A stretch of DNA of 64,000 nt from Blastobasis lacticolella. Lineage: Eukaryota; Arthropoda; Insecta; Lepidoptera; Blastobasidae. The stretch's first letter is position 1; each line of letters opens with the position of its first letter. Positions 10,761-23,290 of this stretch are shown here, piece by piece. The notes beneath the pieces are model-generated. The model was not told where the DNA came from. It worked only from the letters and a program-made list of their open reading frames with translations, and searched no databases. The stretch lies in the NCBI GenBank assembly GCA_905147135.1, contig LR990055.1, positions 3,535,001 to 3,599,000 on the forward strand, in the 5' to 3' direction. The translations under genes were made by a program, and so were the position numbers.

Positions 10761-12334
10761 ACGCAAAGAGAGGATGTCGTTTACTGGTCTATGGAAATGC
10801 ACTAGTTGATCTAGGGCCTGATATTCGCGCTGACATTTCGTATTCGACATTTCTTTTTCATATCTTGATTAATAATGACATTGACATAGACAGTATTTTA
10901 TTCGCATCCTCATTACATCCTTAACCTAAGGTAAGTACAGTAAATTATAATTATTGAAAATTACATAAGAGCAGCCAGTGATATAACGGAAATCGAAATG
11001 GACCAGTCTCAGCATAATGCTGTGAGGGCTAATGCCCGTCACAGCGCTAGTTTTCAGAAAAGCCACGCATCCCACGCGCGTTACGCGAACGGTTATAAAT
11101 ATTATTCAAATTATCAAAATCATGTAAAACAAATATGCTATTCTTTATTGATTAATCCAAAAATAAATATTTTATAATTACGAAGCTTAATAAAATATAT
11201 ACCTATAAACTTGATATAATAAATAAAAGATACTACATTGAAAAAAGAAAAAAACTTTGAAATTGAAACATTGAAATGTCTATTGCCAAAAAAGCTTTCT
11301 CAGCTATCTTCGACAGTCGCATATTGTCAAAGATCAATTTCAGTGACATTTTCTAATGCTATACGGTTCCTTGGCTAGAGAAATATCGACTTTGTAATAT
11401 CACAACGCGAGAAGCACCCCCTTCTGATATTATTCTTGAAGGAATTTGTGCTTTGTTTCATACTACTCTGCTGGCATTCCCGAAAACTTCGCCAATGTCA
11501 ACCCGACATGGTACTAATTTCGACTCGACCGCAAATAGCAACCAGCCATTTTCAGCTCGACCGTGTTCTTTGCCGTGGAAAATGCATCAGGTCAAGTTCC
11601 CGGTGCATGCACGGCGAACTAGGACATTCTGACGTCACACGCTAAAAATAGCGAAGGCTCACTAAACGGCCTCATGACCCAGTTACAGTTACGTCCGCCA
11701 TTGACTCGGCAGAATGAATGGATTCTCTGCAAACTGGTGTTTAATTAACTATTATCAGTAGAGCCTCCTGCCTTCTCTCCTTTTGCAGACAGGTGGTCTC
11801 TGGAGAAAGTTCATCTCGGCGATGCGTCAATTATAATAAATAATGTTCTTCTTTATTCAGGCAAAATACGATAATTTAAAAATCTAAAATAAGTTGAAAC
11901 TAAAGACAAAAGTCTCAACAATGTACAAGATATTTTCATTTTCGGTTTGCGTCACGGAGGACAAAACGCCAATATTTAAATATTGGACTGTTGTAGGACG
12001 CATTGCACATTGCCTTGAGAATTTCATAATCAGATGCGATTGAGCGAAGCGATTATACTTATAGTATTGGAAATAACTCCACCTCTGTAAGACCATGTTT
12101 ATAGCAAATAAATGATTATGAATTATGAATTATGAACGTCCACACCGCATACGAGCGGACCATTCTCTTGTCTGTTTGTATTAGAAAAGTGTTCGGTCCT
12201 TTCAATTGGATATTGTCAAATTAAATTACTTTTCTGTAGATAGGTATTTTATCTTATCATCGTGCAATTGCCTATATCAATACGATTAGTTGACACGATT
12301 CCTACTGACCATATTAGCGATTCAAAACTTCGCC

Positions 12335-12385
12335 GTCCACTTAGCCCAGTCTTCAGCATCCTCGTAAGCTGCTGGCTTCGCATTG
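12335..12385 (-). repeat. Fragment of non-LTR retrotransposon C-terminus
   Basis: The reverse strand reads AYEDAEDWAKWTAKF. It corresponds to the [10 protein letters not shown] segment of the fragment at 46440-46640. Confidence 0.5.
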
Positions 12386-13067
12386 CTTCCATTGATGAAC
12401 TTCAAATCTAGTAATTAAAGTAGCAATACCGAGACTATATTTGTATGTCGCTAATAGCCAATTTTGGGGAGAACAAAAATTATACCTACTTAATAAGACC
12501 TTAAACCATGTAACCCAAATTGTTTTACAAATAAATATTTGATTTCGTAGGACTCCCGCGGAACTCATTTCCGATATGGGCAGGTTTATGCACCTATTCC
12601 CCTATACTACTGGCAGTAAAATAACAAAGGCATACCAGCGTATGTATGTTGTATTTGCCTCTAGATCAATACAATCAGGACATACACTGATGACGCTGTC
12701 GAACTAATCACCCATGCACTTTGCACTTTAGATTCAGAATATATCAGTTAAATTAAACCTAAAATAAGTTCTGAAACGAAAAAAATTTCTTCATAACAAG
12801 CTTTTATCGCGCGTCATATTACCCATCAAGCCTAGTCCACCACGATGGGGTCATCTTGTTGCGTTCAGTAGTTCCTAAGGCCACCTTCCGTCATCATCAT
12901 CAGACCTTGAATATCGCCTAGGGGTGTAGTACTCATTAAGACAAATCCAAAGAGCCCACACACGATTATGTTATCTTATTGCGTTCATTAGTTCCACCTT
13001 CCGACTCCATCGTCAGACCAGCTCCATTATATCATATTAATGAATTGTCATTCAAGTTACACTTTGG

Positions 13068-13113
13068 CCGTGTGGTGTCTGGCAGAGTAGAATAGCACCA
13101 ATCCTTTACACTC
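13068..13113 (-). repeat. Family C end fragment
   Basis: GTGTGGTGTCTGGCAGAGTA and TAGCACCAATCC match one end of family C; it breaks into the GACAGACGGCGGGAAGCG repeat. Confidence 0.65.
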
Positions 13114-13502
13114 TGTCTGTCCGTACGTTATTTAAAAGGTATAAGCGTGCATAGATATATACAAAAGGTACAAAGCGACAGACGGCGGGAAGCGACGTTT
13201 AAACTATGTATACTCGTAGATCAAGCAACATCTCTCACGGTATGTCTTCAACGCATGCGACTTGAAAAACAACCTCCCAAAAGAACAGCGATTGCAGTTT
13301 AAAAACGGCATCATTGTAGGCATTCAACAGCTCGGATTGCGCATTGTATTGACAATTAGTGTTGTTTATTTTCATGTTTCCATTAGGTATCGATAAGCGG
13401 TCCGTACATAGTGTTATCGATGCGTTGCTCCAGTGAATCAATGCTCGGCTGTTCCGCTATTATGAGGCTCGGTTGATGCACGCGCTGGGTTGGAGCTCAT
13501 TT

Positions 13503-13765
13503 ATCATCACAGCCCATAACAGTCCACTGCAGGACTCGGGCCTCTCCCATAAAAGGAGAGGTTATAGCCATGATCTCCACGCTCGGCAGGCGGGTGTGAG
13601 ATCGCAGTGTTATAAATGTAACAATAGAATACGCTGCCGCCCATTTTCCAGTCTATAGAGTATATCTCCATTCCAGTATATCTCGAAAACATTAGTCGCC
13701 TAGTACGAAACCCACGAGTGCAAGGGGTTGGTGCTATTCCACTCGGCTGGACACCACACAGCTAG
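13503..13765 (+). repeat. 250-bp dispersed element (family C)
   Basis: This is a nearly full copy, from CATCACAGCCCATAACAGTC to CTGGACACCACACAGC. It ends about 46 bp from the donor site of the NPC1-like exon 2. Confidence 0.8.
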
Positions 13766-13810
13766 CCAACTGTCTAATACAACGTTGAAAAACAACCAAA
13801 CGGTACTCAC

Positions 13811-13927
13811 CATGGCCTCGCTATCGATGGGTTTCGCCTCGCCCGCGTACCGGCAATTCATTTTCTTGGGCTCCGTGGAGTTTGTGCACTCGCCATACCA
13901 TATGCAGTCCGCTGACGCGGTCGGCAC
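13811..13927 (-). CDS. NPC1: NPC1-like sterol transporter, second coding exon (N-terminal sterol-binding domain start)
   Basis: This 39-codon exon has an acceptor (TTTCTCCGGCAG) at 13928 and above and a GTGAGT donor just below 13811. Both ends are phase 0. The translation contains ADCIWYGEC, then an N-S-T glycosylation sequon, then MNCRYAGEAKP. The pattern C-[IV]-W-Y-G-x-C followed by N-C-x-Y-x-G-x-x-K-P is the hallmark of the start of the NPC1 N-terminal cholesterol-binding domain. The rest of that domain, the sterol-sensing domain and the membrane segments (families are about 1,250-1,300 residues) are not seen in the window and should lie to the left. The exon is hemmed in by repeats: a 250-bp dispersed element ends about 46 bp beyond the donor, and a tRNA-derived SINE begins about 50 bp before the acceptor. 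I cannot tell insect NPC1a from NPC1b with so few residues. Confidence 0.8.
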
Positions 13928-13976
13928 CTGCCGGAGAAACGTCACAGTTTAATATCATATCGTAATAAATAAATCG

Positions 13977-14165
13977 ACGCTTGGACAATTCACACGTCGC
14001 CATCTAGTCTCAAAGTAAGCAAATCTTGTGTTATGGGTGCCAGAGAACTGATAATTCAGAGAACAGATAATAATTACTTAATACATATCCCAGTATGATA
14101 GAAATTAAAATTCATCATTTTGATTTGTGCCCGGACGGGATTGAACCCGGGACTGAATGTGCAGG
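13977..14165 (-). repeat. tRNA-derived SINE, family B
   Basis: It runs from CACACGTCGCCATCTAGTC to the B-box-like GGGATTGAACCCGGGA. The far head is diverged or replaced. It lies about 50 bp upstream of the NPC1-like exon 2 acceptor. Confidence 0.65.
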
Positions 14166-15021
14166 TTTCACCACTTATCCTAAGGGCATTAGTTGTACTT
14201 GTACCTATTATCGTGAACGTGCACAATGTGGAATGATCTCCGCCCCGGAGTTGTCCACAAATATTATCTACAACGATACAGGTTACCCCCCTCTACTCTG
14301 TTCAATCGCGTCAATGTGACGACGCGGACAATATGTAGTAAATAATAAAAATTAAATTATCTAAGAAGAAAATCGGATAATGTTGTCACGTATTTTTAAG
14401 TAGCTTGATAACGATTTGTTCATCCACCAGGGACTGCTAGGGTACAAGGTTAGGTTTACAAGACCGCTAGATTTTAGGTATAGATAGAGAATTAAATGCA
14501 TATTCTTTTTTTTCCCAATAATATTACCAAGGGCATGACCGTGGCATAATCTCGGACCGTATATTATGAAATAGAGACACCTACCTAATGTGCCATCGAA
14601 ACGTGGTGTATTTACAAAATATTATCACCTAACCTACTAATAACAGGCATCAATTCTATTGTTTCGGTTCAGGCACATTGTTTACAATAAAGAAGGTTTA
14701 AGACATTCCATTGACAATCAGCGTGCCTTAACTACGTACGAAGAACCAAATTTGAGTTCGAGAGCGGAAAAAGGAGCCCATTAACCAAAAACTCCATTGA
14801 CGGTGCAATAATCCGCTCTTTTAATCCTGCCAGCTATGTTCGGGGTATCCTAAATTAATTCCATATTCAGTTATTAAGTGTTTTTTTTATTGATCAGATA
14901 TGTAATTAGCAGATATGTACACACCAGTAAACAGCAAAATTGAGTGAGGAAACCGCAAAAACTCGTGCATGCAGATAAAGAAATTAAATCATAGAAGCGT
15001 AGCAAGACAGCTTTTTTATTC

Positions 15022-15275
15022 TCAGTGACAAACGCGTGTGCTCTCGCGCGCGACAGGTACCTCTTTCATCTTAGTATTGAGAGAAGGAAACAAAGGCTCT
15101 CTCGCGGTGCGAGCTGTGTCGCGTCACACTTGTCCTAGCACAAGTGTGAGCTCGCGCCGCGAGAGAGCGTTTGTCTCTTTCTCTCAATACTAAGACGAAA
15201 GAGATAGCAATACCTATGTCGCGCTTTTTCTCGCTTATCGCGCGCGAGAGCAACTTGTGCTAGGCCTACTGGTGT
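15022..15275. repeat. Long palindromic MITE (hairpin about 250 bp)
   Basis: Two arms with GCTCTCGCGCGCGA, TCTTAGTATTGAGAGAA and GCTCTCTCGCGG are repeated as complements on the other side of a short centre near CCTAGCACAAGTGTGAG. Transcription would give a long double-stranded stem. Half copies are at 5468-5585 and 44985-45190. Confidence 0.8.
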
Positions 15276-15693
15276 AGAGCGGTACCTGTCACACATAACA
15301 TCTACGAATCATGCGCTTAAGTGTCAAGTAGCTACCTAACAAAAATGCAGAATGACATACAATGTTAGCACTACACTATGATATCACCTGCCTGATTAAC
15401 CTGATGAAAGGTTGCCTGGTAGAGATCCCTTGCAGCGATAAGGCCGCGTTTGCCCACAACTAGTTATTGTTTTTGTCGGTACTTTTTATGTAATTATTCT
15501 TGTGTGAGCAATAAACAATTTCACTATCTATCCATTTATCTTATCGTGAGTTATAAGATGACTATTTTATTCTTCAAAGCGGATTACAAAAACGTAAGCA
15601 TCGCTGCTTGGCGCCAGAAATAGATAAGGTGATGGACCGATGGTTCCATCGAGGCGGACTCCTCAGGCTTTCATTTTATTTATAGCACTAAGT

Positions 15694-15845
15694 CTGACTG
15701 ATGGTAAGCAGTCACCGCAGGCTATGGACGTTTGCAATACCAGGGGCATCACCCACGCGTTGCTGACCTTGCAACGCCCCTCCCACCCACCTTCTTCTTC
15801 CAACCTTTTTCTTCTTATTGCAACCTTATCACCCCTTTCTTGAAG
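15694..15845 (+). repeat. Dispersed element (family D)
   Basis: It contains GGTAAGCAGTCACCGCAGGC, CAGGGGCATCACCCACGCG and CACCCCTTTCTTGAAGA. Better copies are at 30612-30800 and 45920-46100; a reverse copy is at 27927-28012 and a rearranged one is at 35812-35960. Confidence 0.65.
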
Positions 15846-16109
15846 AGTCCGAGTCCTATAACCGGGAGTCCTATAACCGCCTATGTCAAGCGCGAGTGCC
15901 GCCGCGTCATCAGCAACACTCGTAACACGACCTCCAAGTCCACGCTCCATCGGACGTAGGAAGCGAATCGTGGAAACAATGCCGAACAAAAGAGCTATGT
16001 TTGTGTTGTGTATTGGCCACAGCTCCCGCCCGGTGCTAATTTTGGCGCAACAGCTTTTATGAGCTATCGATCGGTACGGTTATGTTGAAGAAAACCAGTG
16101 CTAGAAGCG

Positions 16110-16495
16110 TTTTAACCCTTTCTACGCCACGGCCCAAAAAGATGTTGTTTCTAGGTAGTATGATGTATTTGGGTGCACGTCATATCTGCCTCTCTCTTCG
16201 GTTAGTCTGCTGTAAGACATTTCTTTTTAGAAATAAGCTGTACCTTTTGTGATTGTTATCTTTATGTTCATATTATTGTAACTTTCTTTGTGCACAATAA
16301 ATGGTTAAATAAATAAATAAAAAATATCGATATACATATTAGATAATAAACTCACTGTTAATGTTCGTTTGTACTATTAAAATAATGGTTGATTATAACT
16401 TATTTTCTTGTCTGATATATCAGTGTTTGGCGTCATGGGCACGCAAATGAGATGTCACATATATGTGACTTTGGCGTTGAAAAGGTTGAACTCTA
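16110..16495. repeat. Possible piggyBac-like or nested repeat with GGCGT ends
   Basis: The left end TTAACCCTTTCTACGCC and the complement of the right end (AACCTTTTCAACGCC) are imperfect inverted repeats. The left has TTAA, the right a degenerate TTGA. A LINE-like 3' tail ending in an AAATAAATAAA run lies inside (about 16215-16325). Confidence 0.35.
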
Positions 16496-17727
16496 CATCG
16501 CTACTAGACTGTTTGTTAAAATGAATCGGAATACGGATCCTGGCAGAAGCTGAGACTGGCCGCTCGGATGATGATGATGATTGCTACTTGCCGCTTTTAT
16601 TGTTATTGCTCATTGTTCGTATAGGAAAGCATACCTACCTACATCTTGTTTTTTTTTCTCTTATTGAATCTCTATTTTATTGTTAAGAGATATAATTGTA
16701 TTGTAATATTATACCTAGACCAATTTTGTGTGACGTAATTAGTTGTAAGAGCTACATTAAGTTCTAAATCATAAATTGCAGTTCAGTCATTGGCACTACA
16801 ACTTGATAATGTATCTAATATAAATAGAATTGGATTGCTGTTAAACTGTGAAATAAATAAATTGTTATTCCATAGATAAATATAGTCTACAGCAAACACA
16901 AATCACGTCCTTAACACGTACCGCGATTTCATCCCGACAACCTTTGGTAGTATGTATTTTAATTATGACACATTGGCCATATCCGCTAACTTCTTATAAC
17001 GAACGAACCTGCGATTTCACATTTATATTACCTATATACTGAAACAATGAACGACTCGTAGATACAACAGTAATAAATTGTCGTATTTATCGTTGTTTGT
17101 GTTATTTTATGTTGTTGTTTATCATTCCATAATGTGGGTACTTTCGAAAATATATTGAAATAAATGCGAGAGATGCGGGTACTTGGGTGGAGTGTAGTTC
17201 CAAATACGCTCTCGTTCCGTCTTCTTCGACAGTTACTCCAAGTAAAATACAACTACTGTAGCTACAGGTACTACTTAACTCAACATTACAACCTCATCTC
17301 GATACGCATTACAAAATGCGGCAAACCAATACGTCAACTATATTGATCGCCGGCCGAAGCATGCGTGTCAGAATTTAATTTGCCTCAGGACGGCGCCTAT
17401 AGCTACGCTCTAGGCATCGACGTGACTTTCGAAGGCTTTCGACATTGGAAAATCTAGAAGTATACTAATGTGTATACAACGGCTGCTACGTAAAAACGAC
17501 GGAAATGTTTTTTTCTATTCAGTACTACTGAGCATGGAAGTAACTTGCAATTTAGTAGTAGATAGTGTAATTGAAGTGTAGGTTTAGCTATAAACGTAAA
17601 ACGGTATCCTGCACGGTTTTCGAGTGTAATATAATTTGCATCGTCTACACGAGTTGTCAGAACATTATTTACAGAATAATAACTATTTAGAACTCCATAC
17701 CTATTTCTGTACTCAAATGGGACTATT

Positions 17728-17775
17728 CAGGCGTTTCGGCCCGGTCTTGTTTTGGCCCGCGGGCCGAAACGCCTG
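17728..17775. repeat. Perfect 15-bp inverted repeat
   Basis: CAGGCGTTTCGGCCC (17728-17742) and GGGCCGAAACGCCTG (17761-17775) are complementary, with an 18-nt spacer. A third CAGGCGTTT occurs about 40 bp to the right. Confidence 0.75.
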
Positions 17776-17935
17776 ATTACTTAAACTTTTTATTTTTCCT
17801 CAGGCGTTTGGACCCGTAGTCAAAAATTCTACAAAAGAAAATTACTTTTTCCCGCAATTTTACTATTACGTCGATAAACCTAAGGTCTTAACGTGTATTG
17901 GGAATATCTCCAAAGCTTTTTATATTAGACTAGTA

Positions 17936-18185
17936 CAGCCGGCGCGACTTCGTTCGCGTGGCGTCCTTCCTCTACCCCACACCTATCCCATATCCACTCT
18001 ACACCTACCATACACCTATTTTACCCTTCTTTTTCTTATTTATAAACCATTATCTTGAATCACTCTTCCGCAAAAACCCCATTAAAATCAGTTGCTTAGT
18101 AAAATATCTAAGCGTACATAGATACTTAGGGACAAGCGGCGGGAAGCGACTTTGTTTAATACTATGTATAGATATAGATAGATAA
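17936..18185 (+). repeat. Non-LTR 3' end (ACTTCGTTCGCG family)
   Basis: Same order of blocks as 1387-1590: GCGACTTCGTTCGCGTGGCG, the CATTAAAATCAGTTGC block, CTAAGCGTACATAGATACTT, GCGGCGGGAAGCGACTTTGT, then an ACTATGTATAGATA tail. Confidence 0.65.
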
Positions 18186-18957
18186 TATTAAGTTATAATT
18201 TTATCAATCACCATCGACGAATATTATTCTACGTTAAGAACATAGCTACAGATACTTTAATTCAGATACAGACACAGCGAATTCAAGAGCCCATTGTGTT
18301 GTCCAATGTCGATATTTGGGTCGACCCACGTATAAATAAAAGATACGGGTGACCGTTAGTTTGTTATTCGGATAAATGGCTTCCCGAACCGAGGAAGTAG
18401 ACAGCCAATGGGCATTCATAAACATGAATCTAGTCTAGATACATAAATAGCATTTGCGTCATAGAACAACATTATGCGTTACATTCCGTATTTATAAATG
18501 CAGCCCCTGTTATATTCTTGGAAGTTTAAAACTTTTGCCTTTATAAGCCATTTAACTTGAATAAAACAGGAGAGATAGGAGATGACTGACGGATAAATCC
18601 GTTGGATTTGATCTTGACATTTTGTAAAGAGGTTGTACGCGCTAAGGAAAGTCGTTTTAACGTTTGGAATTTTCCAAGGGAAGGGATTAAACGGCCATCG
18701 GAATATTTAAACGAAAACGAAGCGGAAAGTACTAAAACTGGTTCACGCCAGCGAGATTTAAACGTCTGCCGATGAAGATGAATACCTCGTTCAATGTCGA
18801 TTAAATTTGGTACATAAGACAGCATATCGACGTACCGAAAACAAATATAAAAGGAGCTAGCATTGCTATGCGCGTCTATAGAGACACTGGCTCATCTTAT
18901 ACTGGCTATGGTTAGCTCGATATGCTGTAGACTGTACGTCTTTTATCTTATATTAGC

Positions 18958-19130
18958 CGGGTCCAAGCGCGACTTTGTTCGCGTAGAGTCTTAGCCCTAC
19001 CCCACACCTACCCTACTTTTTCTTGCTTATAAACCTTCTTGAATCACTATCTGTTGTTGAAGTCCACATTAAAAGATCTAACCGTACATAAGTACATAAA
19101 GACAGACGGCGGGAAGCGACTTTCAAATCA
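18958..19130 (+). repeat. Non-LTR 3' end (ACTTCGTTCGCG family)
   Basis: It runs from GGTCCAAGCGCGACTTTG to GACAGACGGCGGGAAGCGAC. The usual OR tail TTTGTTTTATACTATGTATA reappears at 19357-19376, so about 225 bp of other repeat (19129-19356) has apparently been inserted. Confidence 0.6.
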
Positions 19131-20460
19131 AACGTTTATTTGTAAAAAAAAAATTGTGTTACATTTTTCAGGTCTTTTTAAGTAGGTAAAATTTTTGCCC
19201 ATGCCAAAATTGGCCATTAGCGGCATACAAATATAGTCCCGGTACTGAAATTACTAGATTTGAAGTCACTACAAAGGTAATTAATAAATTAGCTACAATA
19301 ATTTAATACAACTAATAATACTGCTAATACAAGATAAAATGTCAAGATGACAATCTTTGTTTTATACTATGTATAGATACTTGGTAGGTCGCTTCAACTC
19401 AGTAACAAGACGAGCAGACACCTTATAGAAAGTGGTCACTGGCGCCAACGATTTCATTCATGCACTATGAAACAAAAATGCAGAACTGCGTCTTACATCC
19501 GGCATGTCTAATTTCTGTTAAGGAAACAAAACTATCTTTAGAGGTCAAATACTGCGTCATGTTCCCACAAAAATTGCCGCACATTGAATTTGCGATACCT
19601 GTAATGCAACAACTCTAGACGACTTTAACCACAATGAAGGGCATTCGATAACAGTTAATAATAAATTAATAATAATTAACTTTTCAATATGTTCATAAAC
19701 AATCTGTACACGTCACGTTATCATACGTTAGTCTGTGCGTATGTGGGCGATTTTTTCTGAAATAATTGAACGGATTTAGTTTTTTACCTTATTTAGTTAG
19801 TTACCTACAAAATTTTATCGCTTGTAAAGTAAATACCTACTATACCAACTAACTTCTATGTATCGTTTCGGCTAAAATGTAATTCGTAATGTTTTTGTTT
19901 TGACTCATTATTAGCTGGAAAACTTTCAAAGCGATGTTGGTTGTATAGTAGTAAAGTAATGGACACCACTTTATGTTTTTTCTATTTAAGAAGCACAAGT
20001 ATTAGTTACAATTTATATCGTTATTTTCTAAGGATTAAGTCACTCAGCTTCTAATTTAACCATATATAAATTATCAGGATAACTGCGTTAAAGCGATTCG
20101 ACACTGGCCCAGTATTAAACAGAGGGCCTTCAATAAAATTATTCAGCATACAAAGTCGTCGTACCTACCTACCTCATACACAAAATGAACAAATAAAAAT
20201 ACGACAGGAAAGAGATTAAATGCGATTACAAGGGGTCACCTCCGAATAAACGATTATAATTCTGATTAATATTTAGTACCGTTTAACATGGTATATTCAT
20301 CGGGTATTTCAACAAACATATCAAAGAATATATTGAAAATTTAATAGTTTTTTCTACGCTCATCTTGCTCGTGTCTCATCTCCTTCACCTTGAATCTATT
20401 ATGAGCCCGATTCTGACCATTTGACTTATAGACAAGCTGTCTTTGTACATTTAGAAAATC

Positions 20461-20550
20461 GGACATTCCACTTTCGGACTAATACTCCCATTGGACATTC
20501 CAACTTTCGGACTAATACTTCCATTGGACGTTCCAACTGTTGGACTAATT
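20461..20550. repeat. Tandem repeat, 33-bp unit, about 2.8 copies
   Basis: Units begin at 20461, 20493 and 20526 with GGACATTCCA or GGACGTTCCA and contain GGACTAATAC. Small indels separate them. Confidence 0.8.
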
Positions 20551-21376
20551 ACATCCCGGAGAGCAACAAACCAATCAACAACTGCTTCAAAAACTCCTAA
20601 AGTTATCGAATGAAATTAAATCTATTCGTTCGTATCGCCCCTTACTGGGAAACCCGACGAGTGCAATGCCCTTCGATTAGAAGCAGGGTTGATCAACCCT
20701 ATAGAAAAGCATTGAAAGGCTTTATATTTACGAGGGCTACAGGTAATTGATAGCGTTCAGAAGTAGAGATTTGAGGTCTACGAACGGAGCTGAAAGAAAA
20801 GGAACAACATCCTGTGTTGTTGGCGAAAGACTTTTAAAATCGGTTCAAAGGCATGTTCTTTTTCATAATGAGTGTAGCCAGGCATTTAACCGCGATCTCG
20901 CCTGGTGGTAAATTACTGAATAAAAAACTGATGATGAACTGAAAACTGAATTATTTCCCTTGCCTATTAGCTCCAATTTTATAACATATTATTATATTAT
21001 CACCTCATTAAAAATTCGTAGCCGCAACAGATAATTTTATATGATTGCTATTCAAATTATGATAGCCCGCGACTACGCCCGCAAGACCAGATTTTACGTG
21101 TGTCGGCCGTCCCGATCACATAACCTCTAGGTATGGATGCAATTTTCAATTACCTATGTATTATGGTAAGCTTGAGTAACATTTTAGTTTTACAAATAGA
21201 AAATATGTAAATTCTTAGAATACATAAAGAACGGGCCCTGGAGACACGGCTTAACCAACGTTAGGCACAGAATATTAGATGAGTAAACTTAAAGAATACA
21301 TTAAGAATACCTCAGATACGGTTTAAGATGTTACGTATAGGAGTTTAGCGCCGACAAACATAGAAACAGATATCAT

Positions 21377-21630
21377 AGTCACAGCCCATAACAGTTCACT
21401 GCAGGACTTAAAGCCTCGCCTACGAAAGGGGAGGTTATTGCCATAATCTTCCACGCTTGGCAGGCGGGTTGGAGATCGCAGAGTTATTAATATAACAATG
21501 GAAAACGCTGCTACACATTTTTCAGCGTACGGAGACTTTAAACCATGTCACGAAAACATTACTCGTCTGGTACGACACCCACGAGTGTAAGGGGTTGGTG
21601 CTATTGTACACTGCCGGACACCACACGGCC
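21377..21630 (+). repeat. 250-bp dispersed element (family C)
   Basis: This is a nearly full copy from GTCACAGCCCATAACAGTTC to CTGCCGGACACCACACGGCC. Confidence 0.8.
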
Positions 21631-23074
21631 AAACAAATAAACCGACAAAAATTCTAAAAAGGCCTATTGAGTCAATACACAACCATAACAATCGCATTTT
21701 TCAATATCTTCCATGTACCTACAAGAATCTACCAGTACAGTAATTTTACTATTTTCCAGTTCTAGGTACATTGCAACAAGAAAGCGTAGCGAGTTCAAAC
21801 TTCAAAGCGACGAAGCCCAAAAGCCGGCAAAGGTATCGATCGAGCGCAAACAAACGTAGCTTGGTAGGTCTTCACAACTAATTAAACAAGTCACGTGACG
21901 CAATGTGGCGTACTTCAAAGACATGGAAAATTTACGTATCAAGGTATGGAATAAGAAGCTTGTAGATTTATACAATGATACTGGAAAACGTGAATCTGTT
22001 GCGTACATCTCGTGATGGTATAATCATACCTATCTGTCTACCTAAAATGATTCGATAACGTGCGTTACGTTCATGCACTTCTGTTAGGTAAGACGTAGGC
22101 TTAACTCGAAATACATTAGTGTTTACACTAAGATATTGTCTGTTTATTGTCATATTTCATAAGATAAAGGCGTTTTCCTCGCAGCTGAATTGGAATTCTC
22201 GACTCAAAATGGTTCAACCACGTAATTAGAATAATATAATGACTTAACAACCTTCAAACCAAAACACAATTTGGCGGTAGAAAAAGATAATGCATGCCTC
22301 ACCTCACGCTTAAAATATACTGACATAACTACGAAATACTACCATTGAACGAATACTCGCTCAAGTGAATCCTCGAACCGGTTGTATTGGCGACCTCGGA
22401 TAATGGGATGATATCAGCAGTTGATTTCCATTAACGTGTACAAGAGTAAGGGGCCATAGTTTACGATCCTACACACCTATGACGTGACTGTATTGGCTGT
22501 CGGAGTCATATTCTCCATAATGTCCGTCACTTTATGAAACACATAAGTCAAAATAATGACAAAATAAATGTTAAAATGCTATCTGGCTAACTATGTTAGA
22601 TTTTACTCAACCGTGACAAACAGTCGTAAGTTTCTCTTAAAAGTGACCTTACATATCCTCTTGTGTAAAAAAATACCGGTCGGCCTCACATCCACTTGGC
22701 AGTTTCGCTTTTCAGACACATTATAGTCAAAAAAAGAGAAAAGCGACTTTAATGTGCCTGAAAAACGGCGCACCAAGGATCTATCATCATTGCAAGTTAC
22801 AATAACCGTATCACCCCGCGAAACTATGGCGCTCTGTGATAAACGACACATTTTACAAGATGACGGCAGCATGTCCTTCGCCTCGACCATGCTTGAATTT
22901 TCATTAACATTGTTTTTACGAAACCCCGTGGAGGTCAAGGTTGGGCTGTATCTGCTGCATAATACGGACATTTGACTATATCACGGCCCTGGTTGTTTGG
23001 CAGCGTGCTTGCGAGTTAAGCTACGAACGCCGATGTAACTAAATGGGTGACCTTTTATTACTTTTTTTTAATTA

Positions 23075-23290
23075 AGCTAGTCAGGCATTTGGCCGCCATC
23101 CCATCTGGTGGTAAGTGACGATACGGCCGAAGATGGAGAATGCATGTTTAGAAACAGCCTATTCACTCTAGCCTTGAAAGCGTCCAGATTAAAGTGATCG
23201 GGGAACACACTCGCAGGCAACGTGTTCCATTCCTTAGCCGTATGCATTATAAAGGTTGAACCAAAGCGGCTCGTGCGGATACTTTTAGGC
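23075..23290 (-). pseudogene. Jockey-like retrotransposon ORF2 C-terminus fragment
   Basis: The reverse-strand copy matches 3505-3720. It includes the complement of GGAATGGAACACGTTGCC and of CTTTGGTTCAACCTTTATAA, plus the GCGGCCAAATGCCTGAC 3' UTR. Not functional. Confidence 0.75.

Larger units (their letters stand above)
1..13810. other. Repeat-rich region left of NPC1-like exon 2, no gene recognised
   Basis: Apart from the repeats listed, the stretches 126-869, 1591-2436, 3747-4442, 4511-5467, 10925-12334 and 12386-13067 are AT-rich with only short chance ORFs. By position this should be intron 2 of the NPC1-like gene or contain later exons, but I found no segment with the cysteine patterns expected of exon 3. 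Confidence 0.4.

Noticed and set aside
15663..15989. Opposed ORFs of 108 and 75 codons
   Set aside because: They lie in a family D repeat; no conserved protein features.
22603..22975. Overlapping 122- and 73-codon ORFs on opposite strands
   Set aside because: No recognisable domain, no codon-like pattern and no splice context. Could be an old transposon piece, but I cannot support a gene.
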